DNA from: Alitta virens
Taxonomy: Eukaryota; Annelida; Polychaeta; Phyllodocida; Nereididae
Reading direction: 5' to 3'
Length of the DNA stretch: 64,000 nucleotides
NCBI GenBank assembly: GCA_932294295.1
Contig: OW028573.1
Location: 61,109,829-61,173,828 of the forward strand
How positions within the stretch are numbered: the first letter of the stretch is position 1; each line of letters opens with the position of its first letter. Below the pieces are notes generated by a model. That model made no database searches. It was not told the origin of the DNA and saw only the letters and a list, made by a program, of their open reading frames with translations. Made by a program: the position numbers and the translations under genes. Positions 60,589-64,000 of this stretch are shown piece by piece.

Positions 60589-61929
60589 GTTCCATTTTGG
60601 AATGTTTCTAACTCCCACCTAAAAGCATGCCCACATATTTGGAAGAAGTCTTCCCAAGTCAACAAATCTTTACATCCACTTTCTTTCTCAAAGTAAATTA
60701 CATGGAAGAATAAATGTAATTAATGTTCACTATTTTAGACTTCAAAATTGTTTACTTGTTACCATGGAAACTTCTGGGAAAAATCCTCCCCGTAAGGGAA
60801 TCTTAGGGACTTTTTTTTTTAAACTGCAGAAAACTTCCTTTAATACGATACCAAATTTGTCCTGTTATCTGAAAGTCAAGGGCTATGCCATTTTCTACTG
60901 GACTATAATGGGAGATGTTATTATAACATAGAAAATTGGCATTTAAGTTGTTTATATGATTTCTGTCAACTTTCCACTGGTGTGAACAATTAATATAAAA
61001 AAATGTGATTAAAAACTGAGTGAACGTTTTTACTGAAGATTACTAGAAGTTTCATTTTATAGAGAAAATTTCACAAAAATCTGGGAGCTTGGTATATAGA
61101 ATAGTAGCAAAAAGTTGGTGGTCTATTGAATAATACCAAAAATGCAAGGTTTTACTTTATCAAATACTACAGAGCCCTGATCTTTGTATGTTGTACAATG
61201 TAGAAAAAGCAATTATAGATGGTGTGTCAGGATTAGCCAATTATTTTTCCTCATCTCACAATCTCAATGTTGGATTCCTCACCATCCACTATTGTTAATA
61301 TTCTCCTGTGAGCCAATCGGAAATGTTTCATTTTCATCAGTATGTTCTATGGCTGTAGAGTAGCCAATGTTTGTGTTGAGTTTGAAACTTCACTTTTCTG
61401 GTTTATTGCCCATATAAAGGGAAAAACAAAGAACATTTTGTTAGATAATGATATTCACTGAAGTGGGTCATGTCGTGACAAATGCATTTATTTAGGTTAA
61501 ATGGTAGCTGATATCGATAACGTGTTAACCGTGGATATTCAGCCAGCAATTTAGTCCTGTATGCACAAATCTTGCTGCAGTGTCGGCGCTGACTGCCTGT
61601 GACACACACAACCAACCAACCATGGCACCTCGGTCTGCATATATCATTTAAGGTAATTGTATTGATATTTTTCTCTTTAATTAGTGTGTCACGAATCACT
61701 AATACATACATTGGTACTAGGATGTATTTGGCATATACAATACATGTTAAACTTTGTTTAATCCCTGATAACGCAGCTATAGAACAGCAGAACAGGAAGC
61801 TTAGAATTACAAGTGTTTCCAGAATACACGACTGTGGCTATAACTTTGTATGTGTTGAGTGTTGGTTCAGTGTCAAGGACTGTTGATATATTATACAAAA
61901 TACTCTGGTCTTTGCATAGTCATTTTAAG
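60589..61929. other. Intergenic region, possibly including the promoter of the 62.8-kb gene
   Basis: AT-rich. A spliced 5' leader may start around 61550-61930 and leave at the donor AAG|gtgagt at 61930. No coding feature. Confidence 0.35.
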
Positions 61930-62733
61930 GTGAGTGGGATATTGTATAAAATGGATGTAGTGTCATGTTGGCAGACAGACTTGCAAACTTGACAAACTTT
62001 CAGTATTCAGTGTATGAAGTGTAGTTGGCAGCAATGTTTATGTTGGGTGGGAGGGGGTTTTGTGCTGTTGAATTGTGTATTCGCAACGTCTGTGTTTACT
62101 TCTGTTGAAGGAATGCCAGACTACAGTTAGGAAATGCTTATCTGGTTTGACTGATAAAATGAGGCAGAAAAAGAAAATTAGATCTGAAAAAAAAAAAGAA
62201 GACATCAATATAACACCATGAGAAAGAACGCGATTCATACAAGGCAGTCCCCAATACATTTCAGTATTAATGGCATATTTATTCTTGAAGTGTATTATAT
62301 TTCAATAATGATATTAGAAATTGTAATGATGTAGATGTTATGAACTGTTGTTCGTCAGAGTGGTTCCGTCATTATTTCCTACAATTGTGTATAAAGTGAC
62401 CTTTGGAATGTTTTGGTGTAAATTAAGTTATGTTTATCCGCATCATTCACTGTTATAATTTAAGAGTTATGAGTTTTTTTTAGTATTTTTATTATATATA
62501 TATATATATATATTTTTTGTTATTATTAGTGAATGTCTTGAAAACTTTGTACAGAGTCGTGTTTTCAGCAAACAGGACATGATTTTTTATTGAGTTCTTG
62601 CCAGTGGTTCTGTTCATTGGACGTCTATTATCCCCTGATTTTTCCATTACTTTTTGTAACTATTAGGTTAATGTGTATTCATCGTAATGACGCAAAACCT
62701 AATACTGACTTTGTTTATGTTATTTTCCCCAGA
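61930..62733 (+). other. Candidate 5' UTR intron
   Basis: Donor gtgagt at 61930 and acceptor ttccccag at 62726-62733 bound a possible leader intron. An AT microsatellite lies near 62493. Inferred only from splice motifs and the position of the coding exon. Confidence 0.3.
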
Positions 62734-62811
62734 TGATAACTGAAGCATAACATCAACGATTCAACATGTAGTGCCTTGGACCTTCCCTATTACTGAGTCA
62801 CGCACTGAGAA

Positions 62812-63337
62812 ATGCCTCGCTACAAGAAGGTGGAAACCCTCAGGGGCCTGAGTCTTCGGAATATAGCGGTTAACATGGATAACCTCTGGGTACCATTATG
62901 TGAATGTCTTAAACCACCAGATTCACCCGATCCTCAAGTCACGGCTGGTGACTCCCTAGTATCCGCTGACTCCAAAGTTTCTGCTGCCTCCAAAGTCAAT
63001 ACTGAACCGCCAGCCTCTGCTGACTCCCAAGTATCAGCTGACTCCCAAGTGTCGACTGGCTCCAAAGTCACTGCTGACACGGCAGTCTCCGCTGACTCCA
63101 AAGTCACTGCTGACACGGCAGTCTCCGCTGACTCCAAAGTCAATGCTGATCCGACAGTCTCTGCTGACTCCAAAGCCTCCACTGACTCTTCCAAAGAGTC
63201 AGCTGACTCTAAAATCTCTACTGACCCCCCACTCCAACATCCTAACACATCCATGTGCTCTATTTCTCACGGCCAAATAACCGAGGTGAAGGATGAGGAT
63301 AGTGAACGAATGGCTTTGGGACCATTCAGCACTCTGA
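62812..63337 (+). CDS. First coding exon of an unrecognised gene with 12-residue tandem repeats
   Basis: ATG at 62812 starts MPRYKKVETLRGLSLRNIAV, followed by NMDNLWVPLCECLK. From about residue 40 the exon becomes Ser/Asp/Ala-rich with degenerate SADSKV units. A 36-nt unit (SKVTADTAVSAD) stands in tandem at 63061, 63097 and 63133. A good donor, A|gtgagt, at 63338 suggests the gene continues beyond the window; unspliced, a stop follows at once. The TLRGLSLRNI segment fits the BC-box pattern (T/S/P-L-x3-C/S/A-x3-hydrophobic), hinting at an Elongin BC-binding adaptor, but this is a weak motif. Family not recognised. Confidence 0.6.
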
Positions 63338-64000
63338 GTGAGTAATTGTAACAAATTTAAATCAATTAACATGACGACACCATGCATGACGACACTATGA
63401 CTCGAGGAACATGATGAGAGTTTTTAGACATAGGTTACTGTACGAGGAAAATTTCTAATTTCAAGGTCATTTCAGATTATGTGTTTAGTGTTTATTCATT
63501 ATGTCAAATGTAATTTAATCCATTAACTTTGAAAAAGTGCTGAAAATGAAATGGAACGTGAGCTGTCTGGCTGTTGTAACTCAGATCAGGAAGGAAAAGT
63601 TAATCGTTATATTCATAACAAGACAAAGAGTCATTTATCTAAATTATGATTAGTTTTATTAGATTATTATTAGTATGCAATTTGACACAAGGAAGTGTAA
63701 GTTAAAGAAAATCTCAGCTTCGAAATAAGTATATAGGACTATATTATTGCTTATACAATATACATTCTGGGATTCCAATTGGTCTCTGGCGAACTGAATA
63801 AGTGTGGTATGATTAAGTGTGAAACATTGAATTTGTTTTCATATGGGGGAAGGAGTTGATAAGATAAGTCATACTAATTTGTAGGCCCGTTTCTAATATA
63901 CACACTACTTAGAATAAAGATGAATAGGAATTTTCCAATAGTGCCATTGGTTGCCCTGTTATTTCAAAAGAAGGAAAAGTTATTGACATTTGACCAACCT
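63338..64000. other. Downstream sequence, probably intron of the previous gene
   Basis: AT-rich, no further exon recognised before the window ends. Confidence 0.4.

Noticed and set aside
63061..63168. Tandem 36-bp repeats as a CRISPR-like array
   Set aside because: Repeats are contiguous, in coding frame (SKVTADTAVSAD) and without unique spacers; the genome is eukaryotic.
62934..63254. Long antisense ORF across the repeat exon
   Set aside because: Arises from the repetitive codons of the plus-strand gene; the plus frame has the better start context, a BC-box-like N-terminus and a donor site.

Overview
The window is nuclear DNA from a multicellular animal, most likely an invertebrate. Four conserved animal genes are split by many short GT-AG introns, mostly 80-600 bp, which is small for a vertebrate. 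The background is AT-rich and holds tRNA-derived SINEs, LINE tails, a DIRS-type retroelement remnant, a broken hAT transposon and several MITE-like elements. I cannot tell a hemichordate, a cephalochordate or a lophotrochozoan apart from this sequence alone. All exon models were made by hand from protein similarity, GT-AG junctions and phase. The three complete genes have coding lengths divisible by three: ANKRD13C 433 aa, SCP2/SCPx 534 aa and NIPBL 2046 aa.

Layout. (1) 33-4037 (+): GNL2/NOG2, a circularly permuted nucleolar GTPase of 60S ribosome maturation, with its 5' end outside the window. (2) 4956-9909 (+): ANKRD13C, an ER-associated ankyrin/GPCR-chaperone protein, with a perfect CRE palindrome just upstream. 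(3) 9910-14654: 3' UTRs and intergenic DNA with a 415-bp hAT MITE flanked by an exact 8-bp target duplication. (4) 14655-24643 (-): SCP2/SCPx, a peroxisomal thiolase fused to a sterol-carrier domain and ending in SKL. Its 5-kb first intron is full of repeats. (5) 24846-43584 (+): NIPBL (Scc2), the cohesin loader, 44 exons, divergent from SCP2 across about 200 bp. (6) 44.7-49.2 kb: a dispersed repeat apparently interrupted by a hAT element with a dead BED-finger transposase. (7) About 49.7-53.2 kb: a DIRS-like retroelement remnant riddled with LINE and SINE insertions. (8) 53.2-62.7 kb: repeats, including a 44-bp-TIR element, a SINE inside a SINE, and a 165-bp MITE with an 8-bp TSD. (9) 62812-63337 (+): first coding exon of an unrecognised gene with 12-residue tandem repeats, continuing past the window.

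The main discovery candidate is in SCP2. Exon 7 is present twice in tandem (18070-18196 and 18233-18359). Both copies are 127 nt, share the same phases, have good splice sites and no stops, and are 30/42 identical in protein. Only 36 bp of intron separates them, and including both would break the frame. These are the signs of mutually exclusive exons that swap 42 residues of the thiolase half of a peroxisomal enzyme. The downstream copy resembles vertebrate SCPx and the upstream copy is divergent.

The genes do not form one pathway. Their common theme is housekeeping: ribosome assembly, ER protein maturation, peroxisomal lipid oxidation and chromosome cohesion. GNL2, ANKRD13C and SCP2 all lie on human chromosome arm 1p (from memory), so their adjacency here may be an old linkage.
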